From the NCBI GenBank assembly GCA_900768265.1, contig CAAGCF010000013.1, positions 1 through 11,192 on the forward strand: 11,192 nucleotides of DNA, written 5' to 3'. The translations under genes and the position numbers were made by a program. The notes under the pieces are model-generated. The model saw only the letters and a list, made by a program, of their open reading frames with translations, was not told the origin of the DNA and ran no database searches. The first letter of the stretch is position 1. Every line of letters starts with the position of its first letter. Source of the DNA: an uncultured Collinsella sp. GTDB taxonomy: Bacteria > Actinomycetota > Coriobacteriia > Coriobacteriales > Coriobacteriaceae. Positions 5,033-11,192 of this stretch are shown here, piece after piece.

Positions 5033-7624
5033 TTAGAACGTCTGCTCGTAATCGCTATGCTTCTTTGCCGAACGCACCAGGAACTCCTGGTTGGTATTGG
5101 TGCCCTTGAGGCCCTTGATAAACGACGCGGCCGCGCGCTCGGTATTGTTCATGCCGGCGAGGATACGGCGCAGGCCAAAGACAAACGGACGCATCTGCTC
5201 GTCGACCAGCAGGTCCTCGTTGCGCGTGCCCGAGGCAACGGGATCGATGGCCGGGAAGATACGGCGATCGGCCAGGTCGCGGTCGAGCTTGAGCTCCATG
5301 TTGCCGGTACCCTTGAACTCCTCAAAGATGACCTCGTCCATCTTGGAGCCGGTATCGATGAGGGCGGACGCCAGGATGGTGAGCGAGCCACCGTTCTCGA
5401 TGTTGCGGGCAGCGCCCAAGAAACGCTTGGGCGGATACAGGGCCGCCGAATCGACGCCGCCCGACAGGATACGGCCCGAGGCGGGAGCGGCCAGGTTGTA
5501 GGCGCGGGCAAGGCGCGTGATGGAGTCGAGCACCACCACGACATCGCCACCCAGCTCCACGATGCGTTTGGCACGCTCGATCACGAGCTCTGCCACGCGA
5601 GTATGGTTGTCGGCGGGCATATCGAAGGTCGAAGCCACGACCTCGCCCTTGATGGAGCGCTGCATGTCAGTGACCTCTTCGGGGCGCTCGTCGACGAGCA
5701 GGCAGATGAGGTGCACCTCGGGATTGTTGATCGAGATTGACTGACAGATCTTCTTGAGGATCGTGGTCTTGCCGGCTTTTGGCGGCGACACGATCAGGCC
5801 GCGCTGGCCCTTGCCGATCGGCGACACGATGTCGATGGCGCGACCGGTGATGGAATCCTTGCCGTGCTCCATACGCAGAGGCTCATTGGGATAGACCGGG
5901 GTGAGATCGCCGAACTTGGGGCGATTGCGGATCTGCTCGGGATCCATGCCGTTAACGGTCGTGATCTTGGCGAGGCCGGCGCGCTTGTCGCCGCCGCGCG
6001 AGGGACGAAGCGAGCCCTCGATCACGTCGCCCGTACGCAGGCGTGCGGAGCGGATGAGGTAGGCGGGCACGAAAGCGTCGTCATTGGACTTCATGTAGCC
6101 GTGGGCATGGATGATGCCGGAGCTGTCCGGGCGAATCTGCAGAATGCCCTTGATGTCACGGAAGCCCTCGGCCTTCGCAGCGGTGGTGTAGATTTCCTCA
6201 ACGAGCTCGGCCTTCTTCTTGCCGGTCGTCTCGATCTCGAACTCCTTGGCCTTTTCGCGCAGCTCGGCGACCTTCATGGCCGCGAGTTCCTCGCGCGAAA
6301 GCGTAGGCTCAGTCGGGGCGGCGTTGCGCTCCTTGTTGCGCTGCTTGCGATCGCGCTGACGGTTGCGGCGGTCGTTGTTGCGCTCGTCTTTGCGCTCGTT
6401 GCGCTCGTCGTTGCGCTTGTGCTGACGACGGTTGTGACGGTTGCCCTCGTCGGACTCGGCAGGCGCAGCGCCGTCAGAGGCAGCGCCATCGGCGTTGTTC
6501 GACACCTCGCCGTCAGACTTGCCCCCGATGGCGGAAGCAGCATCGGCATCGGCCTGATGCTCGGCAGCCTTGGCCTTTGCGGACTTTTTGCGCGTGCGCT
6601 TGGGTTTCTCGCTTGCCGGCTGATCGGCGCTCTCGGTCTCGGGAGCGACGTTAGAGGTTGCCTCGGCGACCTCATTGGCAGCATCCTCGAACACGTCCTT
6701 TTTTGCGCCCTTGGCCTTGGTCGAGCGCTTGGAAGCGGTACGACGGCTGCGACCAGGTCGGACATCGGCCTGCTCGCCCTCGGCAGCGGAATCGGTGGCT
6801 GCGGCGTCCTGGACAGGAGCATCGGCAACGAGCGTGGGCTCGGTGGCCACCGCAGCACCCTGAGCTGCGGCTGCAGCCGCAGCAGCGGCAGCCTTCTCGG
6901 CCTCCACGAAGGCCTTGGGTTTGCGGCCGCGACGATGCGGACGCAGGGCCGGATCGACGACGGGAGCCGCGCTGACCTCAACAGGCATTGCAGGCTCAGC
7001 GGACTGCGCGCTCTCCCCCGCTACGGGACGAGCCTGAGCCTCGACGGCATCGGAAGCCCCCTGCTCAACAAGCTGCTGTGCCTTGGTAGCGACACGGCGA
7101 CGCGTGCGGGTAGCCGGCTTGTCAGCCGACTGGTCGGTTACGCGTGCCTCGGCGGTCGCATTCGCCTCGGGTGTGCCCGGAGCCACCAGCTCGGTCAAAG
7201 CTGCGGCCTCACGCTCAGCAGCGCGACGACGGGCACGCACGACCTGAGCCTCGCTAATCTGCGCCAGCGCGCGGGCCTGTGCAACTTCGTCGGAAATTGA
7301 CGCGGCTGGGTCAGCCGCAACGGTGCGCTTGGTTCGTGTCGTGCGCATGGTGCGGCGTTTGGGCTTGACAGCTTCCTCACCCTCAGCGGCAGGCTTGGAT
7401 GCGCGGCGCGTACGCTTAGGCTTTGCAGGCGCGGCCTCATCGCCAGCGGCGGAAGGTGCGGTCGCGGCGCTCTCGGTTGCACTGGGCGCGGCTGCCGGGG
7501 CAGCCTTGGAGGCCTCAGGAGCCGAAGCCTGCACCGGCGCAGGCTTCACGACCTGGTCCGACGCAGCCGGTGCAGCGGGAGCGGCCGTCGTCGTTATTTC
7601 GTTTTCTTGCTGTTGATCAGACAC
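5033..7624 (-). CDS. rho: Transcription termination factor Rho with very long N-terminal extension
   Basis: A hexameric RNA helicase that releases RNA from transcribing polymerase. Conserved Rho begins near residue 443: an N-terminal helical domain (ELAAMKVAELREKAKEF, 446-462), a cold-shock RNA-binding domain (about 490-560), and the ATPase. Walker A is SPPKAGKTT (613-621), Walker B is VVVVLDSITRLARAYN (695-710), the Q-loop region is around 712-735, the R-loop is FKGTGN (770-775), and a probable arginine finger is in SGTR (Arg801). The E. coli protein has 419 residues; this one has 863. Residues 1-440 are low-complexity: Ala/Pro/Glu-rich stretches alternate with basic blocks (KPKRTRR at 68-74, RRGRKPK at 231-237, KPKRTRKK at 340-347), a ten-Ala run (245-254), and an Arg/Asn/Asp/Glu block (395-434). 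The GTG start at 7624 is fixed by an in-frame TGA just upstream and no other start before residue 93. The ribosome site is weak. Confidence 0.97.
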   Translation of the reverse strand: MSDQQQENEITTTAAPAAPAASDQVVKPAPVQASAPEASKAAPAAAPSATESAATAPSAAGDEAAPAKPKRTRRASKPAAEGEEAVKPKRRTMRTTRTKRTVAADPAASISDEVAQARALAQISEAQVVRARRRAAEREAAALTELVAPGTPEANATAEARVTDQSADKPATRTRRRVATKAQQLVEQGASDAVEAQARPVAGESAQSAEPAMPVEVSAAPVVDPALRPHRRGRKPKAFVEAEKAAAAAAAAAAQGAAVATEPTLVADAPVQDAAATDSAAEGEQADVRPGRSRRTASKRSTKAKGAKKDVFEDAANEVAEATSNVAPETESADQPASEKPKRTRKKSAKAKAAEHQADADAASAIGGKSDGEVSNNADGAASDGAAPAESDEGNRHNRRQHKRNDERNERKDERNNDRRNRQRDRKQRNKERNAAPTEPTLSREELAAMKVAELREKAKEFEIETTGKKKAELVEEIYTTAAKAEGFRDIKGILQIRPDSSGIIHAHGYMKSNDDAFVPAYLIRSARLRTGDVIEGSLRPSRGGDKRAGLAKITTVNGMDPEQIRNRPKFGDLTPVYPNEPLRMEHGKDSITGRAIDIVSPIGKGQRGLIVSPPKAGKTTILKKICQSISINNPEVHLICLLVDERPEEVTDMQRSIKGEVVASTFDMPADNHTRVAELVIERAKRIVELGGDVVVVLDSITRLARAYNLAAPASGRILSGGVDSAALYPPKRFLGAARNIENGGSLTILASALIDTGSKMDEVIFEEFKGTGNMELKLDRDLADRRIFPAIDPVASGTRNEDLLVDEQMRPFVFGLRRILAGMNNTERAAASFIKGLKGTNTNQEFLVRSAKKHSDYEQTF

Positions 7625-7704
7625 AGTGTTTGCTCAACTTTCTTTTCAAGCCCTGTGATCACATGCTCCCTGCATAAACCTTCAGGGCGGCTAAACAGTC
7701 TAGC

Positions 7705-7723
7705 TCCGTCAAATACCGACGGA
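7705..7723 (-). promoter_or_regulatory. Hairpin in the rho leader
   Basis: TCCGTC (7705-7710) and GACGGA (7718-7723) form a perfect 6-bp stem with a 7-nt loop, about 80 bases before the rho start and within the inferred untranslated leader. It could take part in autoregulation; no function is shown by sequence alone. Confidence 0.35.
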
Positions 7724-7748
7724 CATCATTGATCTGTATCGAGATGAT

Positions 7749-7765
7749 TGCGTCATATACGCAAC
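7749..7765. promoter_or_regulatory. Inverted repeat just downstream of the candidate rho promoter
   Basis: TTGCGT (7749-7754) and ACGCAA (7760-7765) are perfect inverted arms around five bases, a typical dimer-binding layout. The site covers the expected transcription start region of the promoter at 7769-7796, where a bound repressor would block initiation. Confidence 0.35.
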
Positions 7766-7768
7766 GTT

Positions 7769-7796
7769 AGTTTAACACAACCGCAACCACCTGCAA
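7769..7796 (-). promoter_or_regulatory. Candidate promoter of rho
   Basis: On the minus strand there is a -35 TTGCAG (7791-7796), a 16-base spacer and a -10 TAAACT (7769-7774, 4/6). It implies a leader of about 135 nt. An alternative -10 (TATATG, within 7754-7759) lacks a well-spaced -35. Confidence 0.35.
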
Positions 7797-7850
7797 CTTA
7801 GTCATTGGACGTTCTTAAACGCCTAATCATCAGGGACACTCTCCCTCATA

Positions 7851-7875
7851 AGCGCCTTGATCAAAAGCGCCTTGA
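7851..7875. repeat. Short direct repeat between argS and rho
   Basis: AGCGCCTTGA occurs at 7851-7860 and 7866-7875, period 15, with TTGATCAA bridging the copies. No function can be assigned. Confidence 0.5.
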
Positions 7876-7926
7876 AATCTCGCGTCAGAGGAGTGAAACC
7901 GTGGCATCCGGAATAGCCGCGCCCCG

Positions 7927-8075
7927 AATCGCGCCCATTTACTACGTTTACCCCCGGGTCCCTGACCATACCCTTGTTTTTTTCAAAAACAACGAGTCTG
8001 CTACCTGCGGTTTTAATATCGTACTTTTCGGCATGGTTCGGGATATGCGTCCAAACGTAGGAGATGGGCGCGATT
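7927..8075. repeat. Fold-back element A (43-base inverted arms, conserved core)
   Basis: A 149-base non-coding element. The left arm (7927-7969) and the reverse complement of the right arm (8033-8075) align without gaps at 32 of 43 positions, including the outer AATCGCGCCC and the inner ACCAT. The 63-base centre (7970-8032) contains CTACCTGCGGTTTTAAT (8001-8017), shared exactly with element B. The stretch 7965-8037 matches 8193-8264 over its length with only small gaps. The left arm of A matches that of B at only 16 of 43 positions, mostly the ends. Extra pairing outside the arms (GTGGC 7901-7905 with GCCAC 8094-8098) may lengthen the fold. It could be a structured RNA, a ssDNA hairpin element or a non-autonomous mobile repeat. 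Confidence 0.7.
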
Positions 8076-8076
8076 T

Positions 8077-8098
8077 GTGGCGGAAGGTATCCCGCCAC
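8077..8098. other. Hairpin between the two fold-back elements
   Basis: GTGGCGG (8077-8083) and CCGCCAC (8092-8098) form a perfect 7-bp stem with an 8-nt loop, directly beside element A. No T-tract follows. The rest of the 79-base gap between the elements shows no gene, only a small GTCCC/GGGAC hairpin at 8133-8145. Confidence 0.5.
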
Positions 8099-8154
8099 CC
8101 CTCCTCGAGACATAAATGATCCGTTTTCCTCCGTCCCCAAGGGACAATTTTCAA

Positions 8155-8302
8155 AACTATGCCGGATTACGGGGCCAGAATGACACGAGCCAACCATACC
8201 CAGCATTTTCAAGAAACAATGAGCCGTCTACCTGCGGTTTTAATTTCGCTATTGGCGCCATGGTCGCCAGTTGGCGATTCAGCCCCGTAAACCAGTATAG
8301 TT
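8155..8302. repeat. Fold-back element B (43-base inverted arms, conserved core)
   Basis: The second copy, 148 bases. The left arm (8155-8197) and the reverse complement of the right arm (8260-8302) align without gaps at 29 of 43 positions, including AACTAT at the outer end, TTACGGGGC in the middle and ACCAT at the inner end. Several mismatches would be G-U pairs in RNA of one strand or the other. The 62-base centre (8198-8259) carries CTACCTGCGGTTTTAAT (8228-8244). Arm length, core length and the ACCAT/ATGGT boundary are the same as in element A, although the arm sequences differ. The copies are in the same orientation, 79 bases apart. Confidence 0.68.
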
Positions 8303-8346
8303 GCGATTTGGTAGCATTTTCCAGCAAACCAAAAGCCCTGCCAAAC

Positions 8347-8382
8347 GCAAAAAGCCCGACCTCCGCATGGGAAATCGGGCTT
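8347..8382 (-). terminator. Rho-independent terminator of argS
   Basis: On the minus strand AAGCCCGA (8382-8375) pairs with TCGGGCTT (8359-8352) around a 15-nt loop, and three further T (8351-8349) extend the U-tract. It starts 47 bases after the argS stop, so argS and rho are probably separate transcripts. Confidence 0.82.
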
Positions 8383-8428
8383 ATAGGGCTCAGCAGAGCC
8401 GAACCTACACGGTCAAATGACCCGCAAA

Positions 8429-10282
8429 TTACATCTGCTCGGGTGCGGAAACGCCAACGAGGGTAAGCACCAGGGCGAGCGTCACGCGGACAGCGTCGCA
8501 AGCGGCCAGACGGGCACGCGAAAGCTCGGGGTCGACGGGACGGCCCTCGCTCGGCAGCACCTGGCAGGCGGCGTAGAAGCTGTGGAAGTCGCCGGCGAGC
8601 TCCTCGGCAAAGTGCGTCAGGCGGAACGGAGCGCGGTCGCGAGCGCAGCTGGCGATGAGGTCGGTGAGCTCGTTGAGCTTACGCGAAAGGGCAAGCTCGG
8701 TCGGGTCGGTCAGCAGCGAGTAATCGACGTTCTCACCGATGGCCTTGGCGGCGACGGCCTTCATGCCCATCTCGTCAGCCTGCTCGGCGGTAACGTCGGC
8801 GGCGCGACGCAGGATGGAGCACACGCGGGCGTGAGCGTACTGCACGTAGTACACCGGGTTGGAGTTGTCGCGCTTCTTAACGGCCTCGATGTCGAAGTCG
8901 ACCATCTGGTTGGAGCTCTTGGAGATGAGCGTGTAGCGGGCGGCGTCAGAGCCGACCTCGTCGACGAGCTCCTGCAGGGTCACCATGGTGCCCTTGCGCT
9001 TGGACATACGGACGGGCTTGCCGTTGCGCAGCAGGTTGACGAGCTGGCCCAGCAGAACCTCGAACTTGCCGGGGTAACCGAGAGCGTCGCAGACGCAGCG
9101 GACGCGCTCAATGTAGCCGTGGTGGTCGGCACCCCAGATGTCGATGACGTGGTCGACGCGCTGGAACTTATCCCAGTGATAGGCAACGTCGGAGGCGAAG
9201 TAGGTATACTCGCCGTCGGACTTGATCAGGACGCGGTCCTTGTCGTCGCCCAGATCGGTGGAGCGGAACCACAGGGCGCCGTCCTTGGTGTAGAGGTAGC
9301 CCATCTTGTCGAGCTTCTCAAAAGCGCGGTCGACGGCAGAGGTGCCGGCGGTCTCGCCCTCGGTGTCCTTCACGTACAGAGAGCGCTCGGAGAACCAGCG
9401 GTCAAAGTCGCAGTTGACGGCGTGGCAGAGGTCGCGCATGTTGTCGACCATCTTTACGTAGCCGCGCTCGCGGAAGCTCTCCATGCGCTCCTGCGGATCG
9501 GCGTTGACCCACTTGTCGCCGTCGGTGCGCCAGAACTCGGCGGCCTCGTCGATGATGTAATCGCCGCCGTAGGAGTCCTTACCCAGAGTCTCGGCAAAGT
9601 TGTCCTGGTAGGGATGGGTCTCGGGATGCTCGTCGTTCTCGTCGGCGACAAAGGCATCGCGGTCGGCGATCAGAATCTTGTGAGCCTCATCGATGTCCAC
9701 GCCCTGCTTGGCGATGATGTCGGCAAGCTGCATGTAGCGCGTGCTGATGGAGTTGCCGAAGGTGTTCATCTGAGAGCCGTGGTCGTTGATGTAGAACTCA
9801 CGCTGAATCTCGTAGCCGGCGTGGTCCATAACACGGCAAAGGGAGTCGCCCAGAGCGGCCCAGCGGCCATGACCGATGTGCATAGGGCCGACGGGGTTGG
9901 CGGAAACGAACTCGACCTGGGTCTTCAGGCCGCCGCCGACGTTGGACTTAGCGAAATCCATACCCTTCTCGCGAGCCTCGCCAAAGATGGCGTTCTTGAC
10001 GGCAACGGAGAGGTAGAAGTTGATGAAGCCAGGGCCGGCGATCTCAACCTTCTCAATCGCAGGGTCCTCGGGCATATGGGCAACGACGGCCTCGGCAATC
10101 TTGCGCGGGGCGCAGTGAGCCAGCTTGGCGGACTTCAGGGCCATGGTGGAGGTCCACTCGCCATGAGAAGTATCAGCCGGTCGCTCGATGGCGCAATCGT
10201 CAAGTTCAAATGCGGAAAGGTCGCCGGCCTCCTGGGCCGCAGCAAGCGCAGCGCGTACCAGCTCTTCAATCTTCTCGGGCAT
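8429..10282 (-). CDS. argS: Arginyl-tRNA synthetase
   Basis: A 617-residue cytoplasmic class Ia aminoacyl-tRNA synthetase that charges tRNA-Arg with arginine using ATP. In order: the N-terminal additional domain of ArgRS (about 1-100); FVSANPVGPMHIGHGRW (125-141) with the HIGH signature at 135-138 and the ArgRS-typical SANPVGP before it; the catalytic Rossmann fold with DIWGADHHGY (381-390); MSKRKG (426-431) as the KMSKS-type loop; and the DALR-type helical anticodon-binding domain, with ALSRKLNELTDLI and a VLTLVGVSAPEQM end. Length is a little above the roughly 550-590 residues common in the family. ATG at 10282 is chosen because AAGGAGG ends four bases before it; an in-frame ATG at 10411 would add 43 residues without similarity to ArgRS. 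It is single-gene, with its own promoter and terminator, and divergent from the CarD-like gene. Confidence 0.97.
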   Translation of the reverse strand: MPEKIEELVRAALAAAQEAGDLSAFELDDCAIERPADTSHGEWTSTMALKSAKLAHCAPRKIAEAVVAHMPEDPAIEKVEIAGPGFINFYLSVAVKNAIFGEAREKGMDFAKSNVGGGLKTQVEFVSANPVGPMHIGHGRWAALGDSLCRVMDHAGYEIQREFYINDHGSQMNTFGNSISTRYMQLADIIAKQGVDIDEAHKILIADRDAFVADENDEHPETHPYQDNFAETLGKDSYGGDYIIDEAAEFWRTDGDKWVNADPQERMESFRERGYVKMVDNMRDLCHAVNCDFDRWFSERSLYVKDTEGETAGTSAVDRAFEKLDKMGYLYTKDGALWFRSTDLGDDKDRVLIKSDGEYTYFASDVAYHWDKFQRVDHVIDIWGADHHGYIERVRCVCDALGYPGKFEVLLGQLVNLLRNGKPVRMSKRKGTMVTLQELVDEVGSDAARYTLISKSSNQMVDFDIEAVKKRDNSNPVYYVQYAHARVCSILRRAADVTAEQADEMGMKAVAAKAIGENVDYSLLTDPTELALSRKLNELTDLIASCARDRAPFRLTHFAEELAGDFHSFYAACQVLPSEGRPVDPELSRARLAACDAVRVTLALVLTLVGVSAPEQM

Positions 10283-10349
10283 AGATCCTCCTTGTGTTAA
10301 AGCCCCCGAGCTCTTGGTCACTCGTAGGGCAAAAGCCAGAGTTTGTAGC

Positions 10350-10378
10350 ACTCTATCACAAGCGACGCACACTGTCGC
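10350..10378 (-). promoter_or_regulatory. Candidate promoter of argS
   Basis: On the minus strand there is a -35 GCGACA (10373-10378, 4/6), a 17-base spacer and a -10 TAGAGT (10350-10355, 4/6). The leader would be about 60 nt. Matches are moderate. Confidence 0.4.
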
Positions 10379-10398
10379 AGGGTAAAGCCAATCGATAT

Positions 10399-10555
10399 TG
10401 CATATGCACAAAAATGACTACTGCCTACGATGAGTCACTCAAAGATGGCGGTCTGCCTGCAGATTATGCACGCGTTGGAACTGCATAAACATGTGAATGA
10501 GTGGTGCATTTTATCGAATACTCTAACCTATCGGAGTTGTGTGCTTTTCCTGCAT
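10399..10555. promoter_or_regulatory. Cluster of TGCAT/ATGCA motifs between argS and the CarD-like gene
   Basis: Six copies of TGCAT on one strand or the other lie in 157 bases: 10399-10403, 10404-10408, 10466-10470, 10482-10486, 10505-10509 and 10551-10555. Two are extended to TGCATAAA (10482-10489 and 10551-10558). Less than one would be expected by chance. The region is AT-richer than its surroundings and could hold repeated operator sites for either divergent gene. No open reading frame here is credible. Confidence 0.35.
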
Positions 10556-10581
10556 AAAGTAATGGTTTGCGCACGTCAGCG

Positions 10582-10590
10582 TGGTATTCT
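10582..10590 (+). promoter_or_regulatory. Candidate extended -10 of the CarD-like gene
   Basis: TGG followed by TATTCT (10585-10590) forms an extended -10 (TGn plus 4/6). No good -35 is seen at normal spacing. Start of transcription would be near 10597, leaving a short leader with the ribosome site GGAGG at 10616-10620. Confidence 0.35.
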
Positions 10591-10624
10591 TAACATACGC
10601 AAATTCGTATAAGTTGGAGGTAGC

Positions 10625-11110
10625 ATGTTCTCAATCGGTCAACACGTCATTCATCCGGGTCAGGGAGTCTGCACCGTCGTCGGTTTTAGGGACGACACAC
10701 CGCAGCCCATGCTGCTGCTCGAGACCAAGCAGGGACATGCACAGACGATCCTCATGTACCCCGTGGCGCAGGCCGACCGTTTGCACGCCGCTATCTCGCA
10801 GCAAGATGCCGAGCACCTGCTGAGCCACTACGACGAGCTGGAGTGCGACACCTTTACCGAGCGCAACAGCTCACTTGAGGAGACGCACTTTAAGCAGCAG
10901 CTCAAGCTGGGCGCACCCGAGACGGTCCGCGTGGCAAAGACCATGATGCACCGCATTCGCCAGGCCGAGGAAGCTGATAAAAAGCCCAGCTCCTACTACA
11001 TGCGCGTACTCAAGGAGGCCAAGCGTCGCTCCATCGAGGAGTTCGCCGTGGCCCTGGGTGTCACCGAGGAGGATGCCGAAGCCCTCCTAGCCCAAGCCGC
11101 CCTCAACTAA
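10625..11110 (+). CDS. CarD/CdnL-family transcription regulator
   Basis: A 161-residue cytoplasmic protein. Residues 1-60 form the CarD/TRCF RNA polymerase-interaction domain (FSIGQHVIHPGQGVCTVVGF at 2-21), which in this family binds the polymerase beta subunit near the upstream edge of the bubble. Residues 65-160 are helical (ETVRVAKTMMHRIRQAEEAD, then LKEAKRRSIEEFAVALGVT), matching the CdnL C-terminal helical domain in layout and length. In characterised relatives this domain stabilises the open promoter complex, often at rRNA promoters. The protein contains no tryptophan, so the conserved Trp that CarD uses as a wedge in the DNA minor groove is missing; the aligned segment reads ERNSSLEETHFKQQL. 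The start is supported by GGAGG just upstream. Whether it activates or has another role is open. Confidence 0.88.
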   Translation: MFSIGQHVIHPGQGVCTVVGFRDDTPQPMLLLETKQGHAQTILMYPVAQADRLHAAISQQDAEHLLSHYDELECDTFTERNSSLEETHFKQQLKLGAPETVRVAKTMMHRIRQAEEADKKPSSYYMRVLKEAKRRSIEEFAVALGVTEEDAEALLAQAALN

Positions 11111-11179
11111 CCCACCCGCGCCAAAAACCACCACAAAGGGGACAGTGAACTGCGCCCCGAAACTTGGACTGAATAAATA

Positions 11180-11192
11180 GCGGCTACGCCGC
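11180..11192. repeat. Small GC hairpin at the window edge
   Basis: GCGGC-TAC-GCCGC, a perfect 5-bp stem with a 3-nt loop, may continue beyond the window. No clear terminator for the CarD-like gene is visible in 11111-11192. Confidence 0.35.

Noticed and set aside
5864..7300. A 478-codon open frame on the plus strand opposite rho
   Set aside because: It is antisense to the well-supported rho gene, its composition mirrors the Ala/Arg-rich codons below it, and it has no ribosome site or recognisable domain.
7823..8212. A 129-codon minus-strand open frame between argS and rho
   Set aside because: It begins inside fold-back element B and runs through element A. It lacks a convincing ribosome site and known domains, and repeat structure explains the sequence better than coding.
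7927..8302. CRISPR array or integron attC pair as an explanation for the two repeats
   Set aside because: There are only two units, each about 149 bases with long arms; no short identical repeats with unique spacers, no clear attC core sites, and no cas or integrase gene in the window.
8157..8501. A 114-codon minus-strand open frame overlapping the argS end
   Set aside because: It overlaps the argS C-terminus in another frame, passes through the argS terminator and ends inside element B, so it is unlikely to be a gene.
8417..10300. A 627-codon open frame on the plus strand opposite argS
   Set aside because: It is the antisense shadow of ArgRS; long antisense frames are normal in GC-rich genes. 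No family features are seen.
10283..10411. Upstream start for argS at 10411
   Set aside because: The extra 43 residues do not resemble ArgRS and would place the candidate promoter inside the gene; AAGGAGG supports 10282.

Overview
The window looks like a piece of chromosome from a GC-rich actinobacterium of the class Coriobacteriia, probably Collinsella or a close relative. This rests on high GC with GC-rich third codon positions, a CarD/CdnL-family RNA polymerase regulator, a Rho factor with a very long Ala/Lys/Arg-rich N-terminal extension, and argS followed by rho on the same strand (a remnant of a gene order known from actinobacteria). The genus is inference; the class-level signal is stronger.

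Layout. 1-360 (minus): a tRNA operon read from about 320 down, tRNA-His(GTG), tRNA-Lys(CTT), tRNA-Lys(CTT), with a good promoter; the last tRNA-Lys copy carries two stem-breaking substitutions. 467-1648 (plus): a class I PLP aminotransferase ending in a strong terminator. 1790-2683 (plus): a ROK-family fructokinase with its own candidate promoter/operator. 2768-2809: a two-way terminator separating it from a convergent minus-strand pair, a VanZ-like membrane protein (2797-3246) downstream of an unrecognised 488-residue two-TM protein (3254-4720). 5033-7624 (minus): Rho, 863 aa. 7625-8428: about 800 bases without a convincing gene, holding the rho leader and two related 149/148-base fold-back elements. 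8429-10282 (minus): arginyl-tRNA synthetase. 10283-10624: divergent regulatory region. 10625-11110 (plus): CarD-like protein. 11111-11192: no gene seen.

Functionally the window is mostly housekeeping: translation (tRNAs, ArgRS), transcription control (Rho, CarD-like), amino-acid and sugar metabolism, and an envelope gene pair. The most unusual item is the pair of fold-back elements between argS and rho. Their centres of 62-63 bases are clearly related, and each is flanked by two 43-base arms that are mutually complementary within a copy (32/43 and 29/43 identities, no gaps). The arms are essentially unrelated between copies. Either stem pairing has been kept while its sequence drifted, or a mobile core has entered pre-existing palindromes.
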